Source: Desulfosudis oleivorans
GTDB taxonomy: Bacteria; Desulfobacterota; Desulfobacteria; Desulfobacterales; SURF-7
Length of the DNA stretch: 64,000 nucleotides
Assembly: GCA_020723325.1 (NCBI GenBank)
Contig: DYJD01000022.1
Location: forward strand, 62,001 to 126,000
Reading direction: 5' to 3'
Positions 50,666 to 60,892 of the stretch are shown one piece after another. Position numbers and translations under genes: made by a program. The notes beneath the pieces were generated by a model. The model was not told the origin of the DNA and did no database searches. It saw only the letters and a program-made list of their open reading frames with translations. Every line of letters begins with the position of its first letter. The stretch's first letter is position 1.

Positions 50666-51019
50666 TCACCGATTCCCATGAACGCCGGTGAGCCCGCCCT
50701 GGTATAAGCGCCCACAGGAAACAAACATGGAAAGGGGGGTCACCAGCAGGGGAATGTCTTCCTGTTTGGCCAGGGCAATTACCTCCGGCGATGGCTTTTT
50801 GTTGCGGACAAAAACAATGGCGCCGGCGCCGGAAACAGAGGCGGTTCTGACAGTCTGCAATGTGACCAGCCCGGTGAGAAACACGCTGCCCTCGGCAAAG
50901 CCGGCCAAAACATCACTCATGAGATCGCTGCCGCGACAATAATGGAACTCTTGGTCTTTTTTTTCTTCGCCCGATAAAAAGTCGGACTCCAGAATTTTTG
51001 CGATTTCACTCAGTTTCAT
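50666..51019 (-). CDS. DRTGG-domain protein (second copy)
   Basis: 117 residues from the ATG at 51019, which aligns with the start of the other DRTGG protein (MKLSEIAKILES against MKVKELVEKFGL); an in-frame ATG at 51040 is possible and has AAGGA eleven bases before it. Key phrases: YCRGSDLMSDVLAGFAEGS, VFLTGLVTLQTVRTA and IPLLVTPLSMF. First gene of the minus-strand redox operon, divergent from nuoE. Confidence 0.75.
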   Translation of the reverse strand: MKLSEIAKILESDFLSGEEKKDQEFHYCRGSDLMSDVLAGFAEGSVFLTGLVTLQTVRTASVSGAGAIVFVRNKKPSPEVIALAKQEDIPLLVTPLSMFVSCGRLYQGGLTGVHGNR

Positions 51020-51069
51020 GACAACAGCTATACCTTTCATGATCCGGCTTTTCCTTGGGATGGTTCGGC

Positions 51070-51085
51070 TGGCGGACGACATGCT
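51070..51085 (+). promoter_or_regulatory. possible sigma-54 site upstream of nuoE-nuoF-fdhA
   Basis: TGGCGGACGACATGCT: GG and GC ten bases apart, with TGGC and TGCT kept. It sits 205 bp before the nuoE ATG. A sigma-70-like TTGACA at 51162-51167 with a poor -10 is an alternative. Confidence 0.3.
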
Positions 51086-51289
51086 GTATTCACTTTGTAT
51101 GTTGTATAGAGTATCGTTGGAATGCTGTCAATCAAAGAACAGGAATATTCAAATCAATTCATTGACATTTGGGCTTTATTGTGGAATTTTAGCCGGGAAA
51201 ATTTACGCAGATGGATTTCAGCCCGGTACCGGGATTTCATAATTTTAACGTTTAATCGTTTCAGCTCAAAATTGCAGGAGAACAGTGTT

Positions 51290-51784
51290 ATGTCCATTCT
51301 GACCCGCCCCAGCCATCCGGATATCACCGATGCCATGTGGGACAAGATCGATGAAATCATTGACGCCAACAAAGACATTGCCGGTTCGGTCATTGGCGTT
51401 TTGCGCATGAGCCAGGACGCTGTTGGGTATCTGCCGGTGGAACTCATCGATTACATTGCCGAAGGCATGAATCTGCCCGCCAGCCAGGTTTACGGCGTGG
51501 CTACCTTTTACGCCTTGTTTTCCCTCAAGCCCAAAGGCAGAAATATCATCAAAGCCTGCACCGGCACAGCTTGCTATGTCAAGGGCATCAAGGAAATCCT
51601 CAGCCACATTACCAACAAACACGGGATCAAGGAAGGCGAAACAACGGCCGATCGGCGCTTCTCCTTGGAAGGGGTCCGCTGCCTGGGCGCTTGCGGCTTG
51701 GCACCGGTTATGATTGTCAGTGAAAATATTCACGGCAACCTGAAACCCGATGAGGTGGTGGGTATTCTTGAAAACTACAAATGA
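51290..51784 (+). CDS. nuoE: NuoE-like NADH dehydrogenase subunit ([2Fe-2S])
   Basis: 164 residues from the ATG at 51290, with AGGAG nine bases upstream; the longer frame from 51122 runs into AT-rich leader. The family pattern is clear: IDANKDIAGSVIGVLRMSQD, GYLPVELIDYIAEGMN, QVYGVATFYALF, IKACTGTACYVKG (CxxxxC), and VRCLGACGLAPVM (CxxxC), giving four cluster ligands. It hands electrons between the flavin of NuoF and the rest of the complex. First gene of the plus-strand redox operon with nuoF and fdhA. Confidence 0.9.
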   Translation: MSILTRPSHPDITDAMWDKIDEIIDANKDIAGSVIGVLRMSQDAVGYLPVELIDYIAEGMNLPASQVYGVATFYALFSLKPKGRNIIKACTGTACYVKGIKEILSHITNKHGIKEGETTADRRFSLEGVRCLGACGLAPVMIVSENIHGNLKPDEVVGILENYK

Positions 51785-51882
51785 TGACATTGGTTCATGA
51801 ACGCTACGGCAATGGGCGGGCGCATGGCGGTTGAAAGACAAGTCCCGTGCGTTGCCCTGAACAAATCAGGCAGGAGAAACTC

Positions 51883-53670
51883 ATGAGTAAAAACAGAATC
51901 CAATTAATGTTATGTGGAGGAACCGGTTGCCACTCCACAGGCAGCAAGAAATTTGAAAAGGCCCTGCAGCAAGAGCTTGAAGCCAAAGGCCTGGCCGAAG
52001 AAATCAAAATTGTGGAAACCGGTTGCAACGGCTTTTGTGCCGTTGGTCCGGTCATGCTGGTCCAGCCCGAAGGCATTTTCTATCAGAAGTTGAAGGTGGA
52101 AGACGTTCCGTATTTGGTGGAAGAGCATTTTCTGAAAGGCCGGCCAGTCAAGAAATTTTTCTTTGTGGAGCAGAAAAACAAGGCAACCATCCCCCATATG
52201 AACGACATCCCCTTCTTTTCCAACCAGGTTTACCGCGCCATGCGCAACAAAGGGGTCATTGATCCGGAAGTCATTGACGAATATATTGCCCGTGAGGGCT
52301 ATTTCGGCGCCGCCAAGGCCTTGAACGAGATGACCCCGGAGCAGGTCGTGGAACAGATCAAGATTTCCCAATTGCGGGGCCGGGGCGGGGCTGGTTTTCC
52401 CACCGGCATGAAATGGGCCTTTGCCGCTGCCAGTCCGGGCGAGGAAAAATATGTGTTGTGCAATGCCGACGAAGGTGATCCCGGCGCTTTCATGGACCGC
52501 AGCATTCTGGAAAGCGATCCCCATGCGGTTCTGGAAGGCATGATCATTGCAGCCAGGGCCATCAATGCCCGCCAGGGTTATATCTACTGTCGGACGGAAT
52601 ATCAATTGGCCATCCGCCGTCTGGACATCGCCATCCGCCAGGCCAAGGAATACGGGCTGCTGGGGGAGAACATCCTGGGTTCGGGTTTCTCCTTTAACAT
52701 CGACATTTATCAGGGCGCCGGCGCTTTTGTCTGCGGCGAGGAAACCGCCCTGATGCGCTCCATTGAAGGCAAGCGGGGCATGCCGCGGCCGCGGCCGCCT
52801 TTCCCGGCCCATAAGGGGCTCTGGGACAAACCCACCATTCTGAACAACGTGGAAACCCTGGCCAACATCCCCCAGATCATCATCAAAGGCGGGGCCTGGT
52901 ATGCCAGTATCGGTACGGAAAAGAGCAAAGGCACCAAGGTGTTTGCCCTGTCCGGGGATGTGAACAACATCGGTCTGGTGGAAGTGCCCATGGGCCTGCC
53001 CATACGCAAGCTGATCTATGATATCGGCGGCGGCATTCCGGGCGGCAAAAAATTCAAGGCGGTTCAGTTGGGCGGTCCTTCCGGCGGCTGTATCCCCGAG
53101 CATAAGCTCGACACCCCCATTGATTACGAGGAAATCACCAAGGTCGGCGCCATCATGGGCTCCGGCGGCGCCATTGTCATGGATGAGAACACCTGTATGG
53201 TGGACATGGCGCGTTTCTTCATGGACTTTATCCAGGATGAATCCTGCGGCAAATGCACCCCCTGCCGTGAGGGTACCCGCCGCATGCTGGAGCTTTTGGA
53301 GAAGATCTGCCATGGTGAAGGTCAGGACGGGGACATTCAAAGCCTGGAAGCCCTGGCGGAAGTCATCGGCCAATCGGCCTTGTGTGGTTTGGGGCAGACC
53401 GCGGCCAATCCGGTGCTTTCCACGTTGCGCTTTTTCCGGGAAGAATATGAAACCCATATCAAGGAAAAAGTGTGTCCGGCCAAACGCTGCGTCGCCCTGC
53501 TCAAGTTCGAAGTCAATCCCGAGATGTGCAAGAAATGCGGCCTGTGCTTCAAAGCCTGCCCATCCGAGGCCATTGCGTGGAAAAAGAAGGAAGTGGCGGT
53601 CATTGATAAAAGCAAATGTGTAAAATGCATGAGCTGCTTTGATAAATGCAAATTCGACGCGATTTTTTAA
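51883..53670 (+). CDS. nuoF: NuoF-like NADH dehydrogenase flavoprotein with ferredoxin domains
   Basis: 595 residues from the ATG at 51883 (CAGGAG upstream). An N-terminal thioredoxin-like [2Fe-2S] domain (MLCGGTGCHSTGSKKF, VETGCNGFCAVGP) precedes the NADH/FMN core: RGRGGAGFPTGMKWAFA, YVLCNADEGDPGAFMDR, GAFVCGEETALMRSIEG, and SCGKCTPCREGT for the 4Fe-4S site. A C-terminal two-cluster ferredoxin follows (CKKCGLCFKACPSEAI, CVKCMSCFDKCKF). This is the HydB/HndC form found in bifurcating hydrogenases and formate dehydrogenases rather than the complex I form. It passes electrons between NAD(P)H and the formate dehydrogenase subunit downstream. Confidence 0.93.
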   Translation: MSKNRIQLMLCGGTGCHSTGSKKFEKALQQELEAKGLAEEIKIVETGCNGFCAVGPVMLVQPEGIFYQKLKVEDVPYLVEEHFLKGRPVKKFFFVEQKNKATIPHMNDIPFFSNQVYRAMRNKGVIDPEVIDEYIAREGYFGAAKALNEMTPEQVVEQIKISQLRGRGGAGFPTGMKWAFAAASPGEEKYVLCNADEGDPGAFMDRSILESDPHAVLEGMIIAARAINARQGYIYCRTEYQLAIRRLDIAIRQAKEYGLLGENILGSGFSFNIDIYQGAGAFVCGEETALMRSIEGKRGMPRPRPPFPAHKGLWDKPTILNNVETLANIPQIIIKGGAWYASIGTEKSKGTKVFALSGDVNNIGLVEVPMGLPIRKLIYDIGGGIPGGKKFKAVQLGGPSGGCIPEHKLDTPIDYEEITKVGAIMGSGGAIVMDENTCMVDMARFFMDFIQDESCGKCTPCREGTRRMLELLEKICHGEGQDGDIQSLEALAEVIGQSALCGLGQTAANPVLSTLRFFREEYETHIKEKVCPAKRCVALLKFEVNPEMCKKCGLCFKACPSEAIAWKKKEVAVIDKSKCVKCMSCFDKCKFDAIF

Positions 53671-53688
53671 GGTGAAGGAGAAAGCCTT

Positions 53689-56382
53689 ATGAATAAACCC
53701 AATATCATCGTTATCAATGGACAGGAATATCTGTTCACACCCGGGGAAACCATTCTTACCGTAGCCAGAAGGAACAATGTGGATATCCCCACCCTTTGCC
53801 ACATGAAAAACGCCACCCCCACCGGCGCCTGCCGTATGTGTGTGGTGGAAGTGCAGGGCGCCCGCAGCCTGATGGCGGCCTGCACGGTCCCGGCCGGCCC
53901 CAATATGGTGGTGCGCACGGAATCGGAGCTCATCGCCAAGGCCCGCCGCATGATCATCGAACTGATGCTCACATCCGGCAACCATGAAGACTGCCTGGTC
54001 TGTCCGGCCACCGGAGATTGCCGGCTCCAGGAATTGGCTTATAAATATCAGATCAAGGCCGGGCGTTTTCCCAAAACCAAAAGCAGATATGATCTGGAGG
54101 CGGTCAATCCCTTTATCATCCGCAATTTTTCCAAATGTCTGGCCTGCGGCCGCTGTGTCCAGGCCTGCAATGAGGTACAGGTCAATACAGCCATTGATTT
54201 CGGCTATCGCGGCGCCCGGACCAAAATCATCACCAAAGGCGACCGCACCCTGAAGGATTCCGACTGCGTATTCTGCGGAGAATGCATTCAGGTGTGCCCG
54301 GTGGGCGCCCTGATCCCCAAAGATGCTTACAAGAAAGCCAGAATCTGCGATACCAAAAGTGTGCGCTCCACCTGTACCTATTGCGGGGTGGGTTGCCAGG
54401 TGAACCTGCATGTGAAGAACAATGAGGTTCAGCACATCACCGGCCGGGGGGATGCGGCTCCCAATTTCGGCAGCCTGTGTGTCAAGGGTCGCTTTGGATT
54501 TGATTTCATCGCTGCCAAAGAGCGCCTGAAGACCCCGCTGATCAAAGAAAACGGCGCCTTCCGGGAAGCGAGCTGGGATGAAGCCATCGGGTTGGTGGCG
54601 GAACGTCTGTCTGCCATCAAGGCCAAGCACGGGGCAGACAGCCTGGGCGTACTCACTTCCGCCCGAATCAGCAACGAGGAGAACTACGTGGTTCAGAAAT
54701 TCGCCCGGGCCGTGCTCAAAACCAACAATGTGGATCATTGCGCCCGGCTCTGACACAGCTCCACGGTGGCCGGTCTGGCCGCCAGTTTCGGCAGCGGTGC
54801 AATGACCAATCCCATTGCGGATATGGAAAAAGCGGAAGTCATCCTGCTCACCGGCACCAATACCACGGAAAACCATCCGGTGATCGCCGCTTATATCAAG
54901 CGCGCCGTTCAATTCAAAGGGACAAAGCTCATTGTGGTGGATCCGCGGCGCATTAAAATGGCCGCCTTTGCCGAGCAGTGGCTGCGGCCCTATCCAGGCA
55001 CGGATGTGGCCTGGCTCAACGGCTTGATGCATGTGATCATCAAGGAAAACCTGCACGACAAGGAATTTATCGCCAATCGTTGTGAGGATTTTGAGGCCCT
55101 GGCCAAAAGCGTGGAAGCCTTCACCCCGGAATATGTGCAAAACCTTACGGGCATCCCGGCCCAGGATTTGATCCAGGCCGCACGGCTATATGCCGGCGCC
55201 AAAGTAGCCTCCATTGTGTATTGCATGGGCATCACCCAGCACGTGAGCGGAACCGACAATGTGAAAGCCCTGGCCAACCTGGCCATGCTGTGCGGCCATC
55301 TGGGTGTGGAAGGCGGCGGGGTCAATCCCTTGCGGGGCCAGAACAATGTCCAGGGGGCCTGCGACATGGGCGGCCTGCCCAATGTATTCACCGGTTATCA
55401 ACCGGTTACGGACGGCGCCAATGTGAAAAAAATGGAGGAAGCCTGGCAGGTTACCGGCCTGTCCACCAAGGTCGGGCTCACGGTCACGGAAATGATTCCC
55501 AAAGCCCATTCCGGTGAGATCAAAGCCCTGTACATAGTGGGCGAAAATCCGCTGATCTCCGATGCGGATGTGAATCATGTGGAGAAGAGTATTGCCCACC
55601 TGGATTTCCTGGTGGTGCAGGATATTTTCATGACGGAAACAGCCCAAATGGCCCACGTGGTGCTGCCTTCCCTCTGTTTTGCCGAGAAAGACGGGACCTT
55701 TTCCAATACTGAGCGCAAGGTGCAACGCATTCGCAAGGCCGTGGACGGTCCGGGCTCGGCCAAGACCGATTGGGAGATCATCTGCGCCATTTCCCGGAAA
55801 ATGGGTTATGCCATGAATTACGCCAGCAGCCGGGAAATTTTCGAAGAGATCGCACGGGTCACGCCTTCCTATGGCGGGATTACCTACGAGCGGATTGAAC
55901 ACGAGGGCTTGCACTGGCCCTGTCCCACCAAGGACCACCCGGGCACGAAAATCCTGCATACGGCCCAGTTCACCCGGGGCAAAGGGAAATTCCATGCCAT
56001 TGCCTTTGTGCCCCCGGCGGAAAAGACCGATGCCGAATATCCGCTGATTTTAACCACCGGCCGGGTGCTGTATCATTATCATACCGGCACCATGACCCGC
56101 AAAAGCGAAGGCCTGAACGAACGCGCGCCGGAATGCTTCATTGAAATGGCCAAAGCCGACGCGGAAAAATACGGTGTCAAAGCCGGCGCCGTGGCAACCA
56201 TAGCTTCCCGGCGGGGTGAAATCAAAGCCAAAGTTAAAATTTCCGAAACTGCCGTAGCCGGCACGGTATTTTTGCCCTTCCACTTTGTGGAAGCCTCGGC
56301 CAACAAGTTGACCAACGCCGCTCTGGATCCCATATCCAAAATTCCGGAATTCAAGGTGTGCGCCGTAAAGGTTTTAGCGTAA
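53689..56382 (+). CDS. fdhA: selenocysteine-containing NAD-linked formate dehydrogenase alpha subunit (read through UGA at 54751)
   Basis: The frame continues through an in-frame TGA at codon 355 for a total of 897 residues. Codons around it read VDHCARL-U-HSSTVAGL, the formate dehydrogenase active-site sequence with selenocysteine. The N-terminal ~220 residues are NuoG-like: a [2Fe-2S] site (CHMKNATPTGACRMCVVE), a His/Cys cluster (HEDCLVCPATGDC), and two 4Fe-4S motifs (CLACGRCVQACN, CVFCGECIQVCP). The molybdopterin domain starts CTYCGVGCQVNLHV, with GTNTTENHPV and RGQNNVQGACDMGGLPN later, and a C-terminal molydopterin-binding domain. It should oxidise formate and pass electrons to NAD via the NuoEF-like subunits. 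It ends just before a strong terminator. Confidence 0.93.
54751..54783 (+). promoter_or_regulatory. UGA selenocysteine codon with bacterial SECIS hairpin
   Basis: After TGA (54751-54753), 18 bases, then a five-base loop GGTCT (54772-54776) closed by a 7-bp stem GGTGGCC / GGCCGCC (one G-T pair). Loop sequence and spacing are the same as in the E. coli fdhF SECIS element as I recall it. Confidence 0.9.
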
Positions 56383-56399
56383 TTTTTTTTAGGGAAGAC

Positions 56400-56434
56400 A
56401 AAAAAAGCCTGCGACTTGTCGCAGGCTTTTTTTT
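56400..56434. terminator. bidirectional rho-independent terminator between fdhA and fum
   Basis: AAAAAAGCCTGCGAC, loop TT, GTCGCAGGCTTTTTTTT: a 9-bp GC-rich stem with A and T runs on both sides, lying between two convergent genes. It overlaps the last two bases of the fumarase stop codon region. Confidence 0.92.
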
Positions 56435-58043
56435 ATGAACCGAGACAGGTTTGAAAGAAGTCATGGCCCTTATCATCCACGATGATAAAGGCCGGAAAAT
56501 CCTTTACCGTTATTTTAAAGATCGCCTCCATGCCGAGTTCCGGATACTCAATGGTTTCCACGGCGGTGATACATTCCTTGCCCAGCCGGGCTGCCGGGCC
56601 GCCGATGGAACCCAGATAAAATCCGCCGTAACGCTTGCAGGCTTCGGTGACGGCGGGTGTGCGGTTGCCTTTGGCCAACATGACCAGGGAACCGCCCCGT
56701 TCTTGGAAAAGAGGCACATAGGAATCCATGCGGCCGGCGGTGGTGGGGCCGAAGGAGCCGGACGGATAGCCCGGCGGAGTCTTGGCCGGGCCAGCGTAAT
56801 AGATCATATGGTTCTTAAAATATTCCGGCAGGTCGCCGCCCTGGTCAAGACGTTCCTTAAGCTTGGCGTGGGCAATGTCACGGGCTACCACGATGGGGCC
56901 GCTGAGCAGCAAGCGGGTGGCCACGGGGTGCCGGCTCAGAATGGCGCGGATGACGCTCATGGGTTGATTCAGGTCGATGGGCACGGCTTCGCCGTCTTCT
57001 CCCCGGGGTTCCGGCAGGAATCGGGCCGGATTTGTTTCCAGTTGTTCCAGGAAAATGCCTTCCCGGTTGATTTTGGCCTTGATGTTACGATCCGCGCTGC
57101 AGCTCACACCCAGGCCGATGGGACAAGAGGCCCCATGGCGCGGCAGGCGGATAACGCGCACATCGTGGCAAAAATATTTCCCGCCGAATTGGGCCCCCAG
57201 TCCGACCTCCCGGGATTTTTGCAGGAGCGCTGCTTCCAGTTCAAGGTCGCGGAAGGCACGGCCGATGGTATTGCCCGCGGTGGGCAGGCTGTCCAGATAG
57301 CCGGCCGTGGCCAGTTTGACGGTTTTCAAGACAACTTCGGCTGAAGTTCCGCCGATGACAAAAGCCAGGTGATAGGGCGGGCAGGCGGCGGTTCCCAGGA
57401 TTTTTAATTTTTGGGCCATAAAGGTCGTCAGCGCCGTGGGATTCAGGATGGCCTTGGTTTCCTGAAACAGAAAGGTTTTATTGGCCGAACCGCCCCCTTT
57501 GGCAATGAACAGAAAACCATAGGCCTGGCCATCCACGGCAGCCAGCTCAATCTGGGCCGGCAAGTTGTTGCGGGTATTGGCCTCATCGAACATGGTCAAA
57601 GGCGCCACCTGGGAATAGCGTAAATTGTTTTTAGCATAGGCATTGAAGACCCCCCTGGCCAGGGCGGCTTCATCGCCGCCGCCGGTCCAAACCTGCTGGC
57701 CTTTTTTTCCAATGACGATGGCAGTGCCGGTATCCTGGCACATGGGAAAAACAAATTCAGCGGAAATGATCGCGTTCTTAAGCATTTCCAGGGCCACATA
57801 ACGATCATTCACGGAACTCTCCGGATCATCCAGGATCTGCCGCAGTTGTTGCAAATGGCTGGTCCGCAGCAGGTGGGCCACATCCCTGAAGGCGGTTTCT
57901 GCCAATACAGTCAGACCTTCCGGTGCAATGGTTAGAATATCCTTGCCTGCAAACACACCTGTGGACAAATGGTCTTCGGAAATTTTTCGGTACGTTGTTG
58001 TATCTTCCCTAAGGGAAAACAATTCTTGATGAACAAATTCCAT
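56433..58043 (-). CDS. fum: class I (iron-sulfur) fumarate hydratase
   Basis: 536 residues. The alpha-type part has [32 protein letters not shown] and [20 protein letters not shown]. The beta-type part has [20 protein letters not shown] and [20 protein letters not shown]. Both halves are in one chain, as in FumA/FumB. It hydrates fumarate to malate in the cytoplasm using a 4Fe-4S cluster. No other TCA gene is adjacent. The preceding intergenic holds MITE-like copy 2. Confidence 0.93.
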   Translation of the reverse strand: MEFVHQELFSLREDTTTYRKISEDHLSTGVFAGKDILTIAPEGLTVLAETAFRDVAHLLRTSHLQQLRQILDDPESSVNDRYVALEMLKNAIISAEFVFPMCQDTGTAIVIGKKGQQVWTGGGDEAALARGVFNAYAKNNLRYSQVAPLTMFDEANTRNNLPAQIELAAVDGQAYGFLFIAKGGGSANKTFLFQETKAILNPTALTTFMAQKLKILGTAACPPYHLAFVIGGTSAEVVLKTVKLATAGYLDSLPTAGNTIGRAFRDLELEAALLQKSREVGLGAQFGGKYFCHDVRVIRLPRHGASCPIGLGVSCSADRNIKAKINREGIFLEQLETNPARFLPEPRGEDGEAVPIDLNQPMSVIRAILSRHPVATRLLLSGPIVVARDIAHAKLKERLDQGGDLPEYFKNHMIYYAGPAKTPPGYPSGSFGPTTAGRMDSYVPLFQERGGSLVMLAKGNRTPAVTEACKRYGGFYLGSIGGPAARLGKECITAVETIEYPELGMEAIFKITVKDFPAFIIVDDKGHDFFQTCLGS

Positions 58044-58064
58044 CCTTCACCACCTTTCTAAAAA

Positions 58065-58169
58065 CAATTAGGAATTATGAATTACGAATTAGGAATTAAG
58101 GTGTTCCATCTGTTTATAAAATTGATAGAATACCACGATTCATAATTCGTAATTCATAATTCATAATTG
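58065..58169. mobile_element. MITE-like element, copy 2 (105 bp)
   Basis: Inverted 37-bp arms at 58065-58101 and 58133-58169 with only 31 bp between. The inner right side ATAAAATTGA...GAATACC matches copy 1. Its right arm encodes the C terminus and stop of the minus-strand PilZ gene. Confidence 0.65.
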
Positions 58170-58510
58170 TCTTCAACAATCGATAGGCCCACAAGAAAAT
58201 GTCCCTTAAAACGGCCCTGATCATCCCGGGTGATATGCTGAATGATGGTTTTCAGCTTTTCAAAACTGCCGGAAGCCTCCGGTCCATAGTACTTCATCTG
58301 GAGGATCTGGCCTTCATGGAGGTGCTGCAATACTTCTGAATCCTCGCGCACGATAATGCACATGCCGGTGGAAGAGACATCCCTGATTTTAAACTGATAA
58401 GGGGATTCCAAGCCTTGGGGTGAAAATTCAACGCTGTAGAAGTTTTCCGGGAAAATGCGGTGTTCAGTGCGTTTTTCCGATGGATTATTATTCATTAACT
58501 CTTGGATCAT
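58154..58510 (-). CDS. PilZ-domain protein with repeat-derived C terminus
   Basis: 118 residues. PilZ motifs are KRTEHR for RxxxR and IRDVSSTGMCI for the D/NxSxxG. After LVGLSIVED the last residues (NYEL) and the stop come from the 37-bp repeat arm at 58133-58169, so the end of the protein is fixed by the repeat. Likely a c-di-GMP receptor. GGTATCCCCATG-type leader; no clear strong ribosome site. Confidence 0.7.
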   Translation of the reverse strand: MIQELMNNNPSEKRTEHRIFPENFYSVEFSPQGLESPYQFKIRDVSSTGMCIIVREDSEVLQHLHEGQILQMKYYGPEASGSFEKLKTIIQHITRDDQGRFKGHFLVGLSIVEDNYEL

Positions 58511-58627
58511 GGGGATACCTCTGTTTACCGTTGTCGGCAGATGAAACGGTTTTTCCCTTCAGTTCCCATATATCTTATAGTATCGGATATTTCAATTGAT
58601 TTTAATTGAAGCAGAAGGCAAAAAATG

Positions 58628-58676
58628 TGACCGATTGCAAAGGAGCTGGAAGGAAACGGCTCCCAGGCAATCGGTC
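58628..58676 (-). terminator. large terminator hairpin downstream of htpG
   Basis: Read on the minus strand: GACCGATTGC (58667-58676), inner hairpin with GGGAGCC / GGCTCC-like arms, GCAATCGGTC (58629-58638), then ACATTTTTTG. It follows the htpG stop by 17 bp. Confidence 0.75.
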
Positions 58677-58692
58677 GGGAGGGGGGAGGTGG

Positions 58693-60624
58693 CTAGTTGT
58701 TAATGGCCCCGGCCATCAAGTCACCCACCAGCTTGGAAAATTTGGAGGGGTTTTCAATCTTGCCGCCTTCGCTGATAACGGCCATATCCATGAGCAGGTC
58801 GGTATAGTCGTTGATCAGAGGATTCTCCTTGTCCTTTTCCAGCAGGGCGTTGATTTTGGCGATGACCGGATGGTCCACATTCAATTCCAGGACCCGTTTG
58901 ACTTCCGGCATGGTTTGGCCGGTGGAGCGCAGGATTTTCTCCATATAAGCGCTCATGTCGTAATTGTCGCCGGACAGGCAGGCCACGGATTCCTTGAGAC
59001 GGGTGGAAGGCTTGACTTCCTTGATCTTGCTCTCCAGGCGTTTCTGGATATGCTCAAATAAGGCGGAATAGGCCTTTTTCTTGGCGTCATCCACATCCCC
59101 CACATCCAGGTCGCCTTTTTCAGCGCTTTTCAGTTTTTTACCGTCGTATTCGGTCAGAGACATGACCACCCATTCATCCACCGGATCGGTCATCAGCAGC
59201 ACTTCGAAGTCCTTGGCCTTCAGGGCTTCGAGATGGGGGCTGTTGATGATGGCGGACAGGTTGTCGCCGGTGATGTAGTAAATCTCCTTTTGGTCCTTGT
59301 TCATGTTGGCCACATAGTCTTTGAGGGAAACAAATTTTCCGTCGGATTTGGTGGTCTTGTAGCGCACGAATTCCGCGATCTTGTCCTTGTTTTCAAAATC
59401 CGTGTGAATGCCGCTTTTCAGAATCGGACCGAATTCTTTATAAAAAGACTCATATTGTTCCGGCTCCATCTTGGAAAAGAGTTCAAAGAGTTTCTTGACT
59501 ATATTTTTACGGATATTGCGCACCAGGCGGTCCTGCTGCAGGATTTCCCGGCTGACATTGAGATTCAGATCCGGCGCATCCACCACACCTTTGACAAATC
59601 CAAGGTAGTCGGGGATCAATTCCTTGCAATTTTCCATGATGAAAATTCGTTTGCAATATAACTGCAGCCCGTGTTTTCTTTCGGGTGTGAACAGATCAAA
59701 AGGAGCTTTGGACGGAATATACAGCAGGACATGATACTCGGTGGTGCCCTCCATTTTCATATGCAGATGGGTGAGGGGCGGATTCCAGTCGTGGCTGATA
59801 TGGGTATAGAACTCCTTGTGCTCCTCCTCGGTAACCTCATCCTTGTTTTTCAGCCAGATGGCTTTCATGGAGTTGAGGGTCTCTTCCCGCATGACCTTGC
59901 GGGTTTTTTCACCCACCGGCTTACCGTCCTTATCCAGAAGCTGCTCTTTTTCCGGGATGGGCTCGTCTTTCTCAACATCCATCACAATCGGGTAGGAAAC
60001 AAAGTCCGAATGCTGCTTGACAATGCGGCGGATGATCCATTCTTCGGTGAAATCAGGTTCGTCTTTTTCCTTGTCCTTCAGTTCCAGAATGATGTCGGTT
60101 CCACGTCCGGGCCGGGTGGTCTCTTCAATGGTGTAGGCGCCGTCACCCAGGGATTCCCAGCGGGTAGCGCTTTCTGAACCGGCTGCGCGCGTAATGATCG
60201 TCACTTTTTTGGCCACGATGAAAGCACTATAAAATCCGACGCCGAACTGACCGATCAATTCCGGTGTGATGGCGGATTCTTTCTTGCTCTGCTCCAGGGC
60301 CTGCAGAAAAGCACTGGTGCCGCTTTTGGCAATGGTGCCGATGTTTTCCATGACTTCAGCATGGGTCATACCGATGCCGTTGTCGGTAACCTGCAAGGTC
60401 TTTTTGGATTTATCCGCCGTGATTTTAATTTTCAATTCACTGTCGTCCCCCAGCAGCTCCGGCGCTGTCTGGGCTTTGAAGCGCAGCTTGTCGATGGCAT
60501 CAGAGGCATTGGAAATCAGTTCCCGCAGGAATATCTCCGAGTTGGAATACAGGGAATTGATAATAAGCTTAAGCAATTGCTGAACTTCGGTTTTAAATTG
60601 GTGGGTCTCTTTTTTCATTGCCAT
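58693..60624 (-). CDS. htpG: Hsp90-family molecular chaperone
   Basis: 643 residues, typical length. Hallmarks: [70 protein letters not shown], and the C-terminal dimer region [21 protein letters not shown]-terminal GHKL ATPase, middle and C-terminal domains are in order. It helps fold or protect client proteins under stress. Monocistronic with its own hairpin terminator downstream. Confidence 0.97.
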   Translation of the reverse strand: MAMKKETHQFKTEVQQLLKLIINSLYSNSEIFLRELISNASDAIDKLRFKAQTAPELLGDDSELKIKITADKSKKTLQVTDNGIGMTHAEVMENIGTIAKSGTSAFLQALEQSKKESAITPELIGQFGVGFYSAFIVAKKVTIITRAAGSESATRWESLGDGAYTIEETTRPGRGTDIILELKDKEKDEPDFTEEWIIRRIVKQHSDFVSYPIVMDVEKDEPIPEKEQLLDKDGKPVGEKTRKVMREETLNSMKAIWLKNKDEVTEEEHKEFYTHISHDWNPPLTHLHMKMEGTTEYHVLLYIPSKAPFDLFTPERKHGLQLYCKRIFIMENCKELIPDYLGFVKGVVDAPDLNLNVSREILQQDRLVRNIRKNIVKKLFELFSKMEPEQYESFYKEFGPILKSGIHTDFENKDKIAEFVRYKTTKSDGKFVSLKDYVANMNKDQKEIYYITGDNLSAIINSPHLEALKAKDFEVLLMTDPVDEWVVMSLTEYDGKKLKSAEKGDLDVGDVDDAKKKAYSALFEHIQKRLESKIKEVKPSTRLKESVACLSGDNYDMSAYMEKILRSTGQTMPEVKRVLELNVDHPVIAKINALLEKDKENPLINDYTDLLMDMAVISEGGKIENPSKFSKLVGDLMAGAINN

Positions 60625-60726
60625 GCTGACTCCTGTTGCTGATCGGTTTATCGTTTTGTAATGTGGATACCAAATCTGGAATAAAATGGTGGCAAATCCG
60701 AATTTGTCAAGGCCGCCAAAACGAAA

Positions 60727-60755
60727 AACGGTTCAGGGATGATCCCTGAACCGTT
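60727..60755 (-). terminator. terminator downstream of the acyl-CoA dehydrogenase gene
   Basis: Arms AACGGTTCAGGGAT and ATCCCTGAACCGTT around one base (14-bp perfect stem), followed on the minus strand by TTTTTCGTTTT. It lies about 140 bp past the gene's stop. Confidence 0.8.
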
Positions 60756-60800
60756 GATTTCACTATGTAACGTGGGCCGCTTCCCTGGCCATTTTCCATG

Positions 60801-60846
60801 GTGGGAGCGGCTTCCAGTTGCTATGCAGCCGAAACGATGATCAAAG
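60801..60846 (+). repeat. REP-like repeat, copy B
   Basis: GTGGGAGCGGCTTCCAGTTGC, then CAGCCGAAACGATGATCAAAGG; aligns with copy A at 43678-43722 with several substitutions. Between htpG and the acyl-CoA dehydrogenase gene. Confidence 0.75.
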
Positions 60847-60892
60847 GTCCGCAAAGGAGTCTTTGACAACCGCGGCTGAATCCTGCTCGTTC

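Noticed and set aside
51122-51289. 56-codon upstream extension of nuoE
   Set aside because: AT-rich, no similarity to NuoE N termini, and the ATG at 51290 has a good AGGAG site.
54751-54766. fdhA as two genes, a frameshift or a nonsense mutation
   Set aside because: Both halves are in the same frame, the context is the conserved active-site sequence around U, and a SECIS hairpin follows at the standard spacing.
51910-55140. 1076-codon minus-strand frame opposite nuoF and fdhA
   Set aside because: It is antisense to two certain genes and runs through the selenocysteine region. The predicted protein has no recognisable domain; codon bias of the + strand genes explains the open frame.
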